In this document: positions 63,589 to 64,000 of the stretch, in pieces | Numbering within the stretch: the stretch's first letter is position 1 | How the letters are laid out: each line of letters starts with the position of its first letter | Source of the DNA: Variovorax beijingensis | GTDB lineage: Bacteria > Pseudomonadota > Gammaproteobacteria > Burkholderiales > Burkholderiaceae_C | Direction of reading: 5' to 3' | Assembly: GCF_007828835.1 (NCBI RefSeq) | Contig: NZ_VIVL01000003.1 | Coordinates: forward strand, 310,001 to 374,000 | DNA: 64,000 bases | Translations under genes and position numbers: made by a program | Notes under the pieces: generated by a model | What the model was told of the DNA's origin: nothing | What the model saw: the letters and a program-made list of their open reading frames with translations, nothing else | Databases searched by the model: none

Positions 63589-64000
63589 ATGACCCTCTCC
63601 CCCGCTTCGGCACGTTCGGCCACATCGATGCTGATCGTGCTGGCCTCCGCTTTCGCGCTGAGCCAGGCCTTTCGCACCGTCGGCGCGATGATGGCCACGC
63701 CGCTCGCACAGCATTTCGGCCTCACGGCCCAGGCGCTGGGCTTGTGGGCCGGCACCTTCCATTTCATGTTCGGCGCGACGCAGCTCGCGATGGGTGTGTC
63801 GATCGACATCTACGGCGTGCGGCGCACGGTGCTCACGGCCTTTCCGCTTGCCATTGCGGGCGCGGTGCTGTGCGCAGCGGCGCCCAGCTTCCATGCGCTG
63901 CTGCTCGGGCAGGCCATGATCGGCGTCGGCTGCGCGCCGGCCTTTCTCGCCTGCACCGTGTTCATCGCGCGGCACTTCGAGGCCGCGCGCTTCACGGCCA
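63589..64000 (+). CDS. MFS transporter, N-terminal part (continues past the window)
   Basis: 137 codons are visible, running open to the edge. The first membrane helices, the motif A-like loop (SIDIYGVRRTVL) and [28 protein letters not shown] match the complete MFS gene at 34896-36137 almost throughout, so the two are paralogues. It follows a strong terminator and so has its own promoter. Substrate unknown. Confidence 0.88.
   Translation, partial: MTLSPASARSATSMLIVLASAFALSQAFRTVGAMMATPLAQHFGLTAQALGLWAGTFHFMFGATQLAMGVSIDIYGVRRTVLTAFPLAIAGAVLCAAAPSFHALLLGQAMIGVGCAPAFLACTVFIARHFEAARFTA

Overview
The window is about 70% GC, with dense gene packing, many 4-base ATGA overlaps and a gene repertoire typical of Burkholderiales. 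The LptA-LptB-RpoN block, argS-SPOR-dsbA cluster, Gcr-type membrane protein, malate synthase G and a two-partner-secreted hemagglutinin all fit the Comamonadaceae. Variovorax or a close relative is my best guess, by general resemblance only. I saw no rRNA, tRNA, CRISPR array, prophage or insertion sequence.

Layout. 1-2.6 kb: end of a substrate-binding-like protein coupled to a hybrid sensor kinase. 2.6-14.8 kb: the most unusual block. On the minus strand a tightly spaced gene run encodes a CHAT-domain protein, a TpsB outer-membrane transporter, a 1845-residue TpsA hemagglutinin, a radical SAM protein with a second cysteine-rich region, and a GT2 glycosyltransferase. A second glycosyltransferase-like gene converges on it. 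14.9-22 kb: stress functions (KatE, transglutaminase-like protein, Ku with a polymerase-only LigD), an aspartoacylase-like enzyme and a small hydrophilic protein. Three non-coding stretches here share a GTAGG/CCTAC motif repeated every 23 bases. 22-30.6 kb: rpe, apaG, a Gcr-CPA2 antiporter-carboxylate amine ligase operon, a GlxA-type regulator divergent from an isochorismatase, and thiL. 30.6-39.6 kb: a DUF3053 lipoprotein and an MFS exporter that separate thiL from pgpA-pncC, then small enzymes, a second MFS gene, a UPF0149/SEC-C protein and a glutamate-synthase-like FMN protein coupled to a kinase-like protein. 39.6-40.7 kb: a lower-GC patch with three tandem paralogous membrane proteins, one frameshifted. 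40.7-53.9 kb: PIN protein, RNA methyltransferase, cytochrome b561-YceI-YceI-LysE, a phospholipase D lipoprotein, rpoN, lptB, lptA, dsbA, a SPOR protein, argS and psiF. 53.9-64 kb: spermidine-synthase-like membrane protein, DUF2214, LysR, a CaiB plus HMG-CoA lyase operon divergent from an IclR regulator with a perfect palindrome between them, a haloacid dehalogenase next to malate synthase G, and the start of a third MFS gene that is a paralogue of the second.

How the genes may work together. The TPS block could be a secretion-plus-modification system for a large adhesin: CHAT protein and TpsB at the envelope, radical SAM and glycosyltransferase in the cytoplasm. The CaiB/HMG-CoA lyase pair would activate and cleave a branched C6 diacid. 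The dehalogenase and malate synthase G could turn haloacetate-derived C2 units into malate. Two families of dispersed palindromic repeats sit in the larger intergenic gaps.
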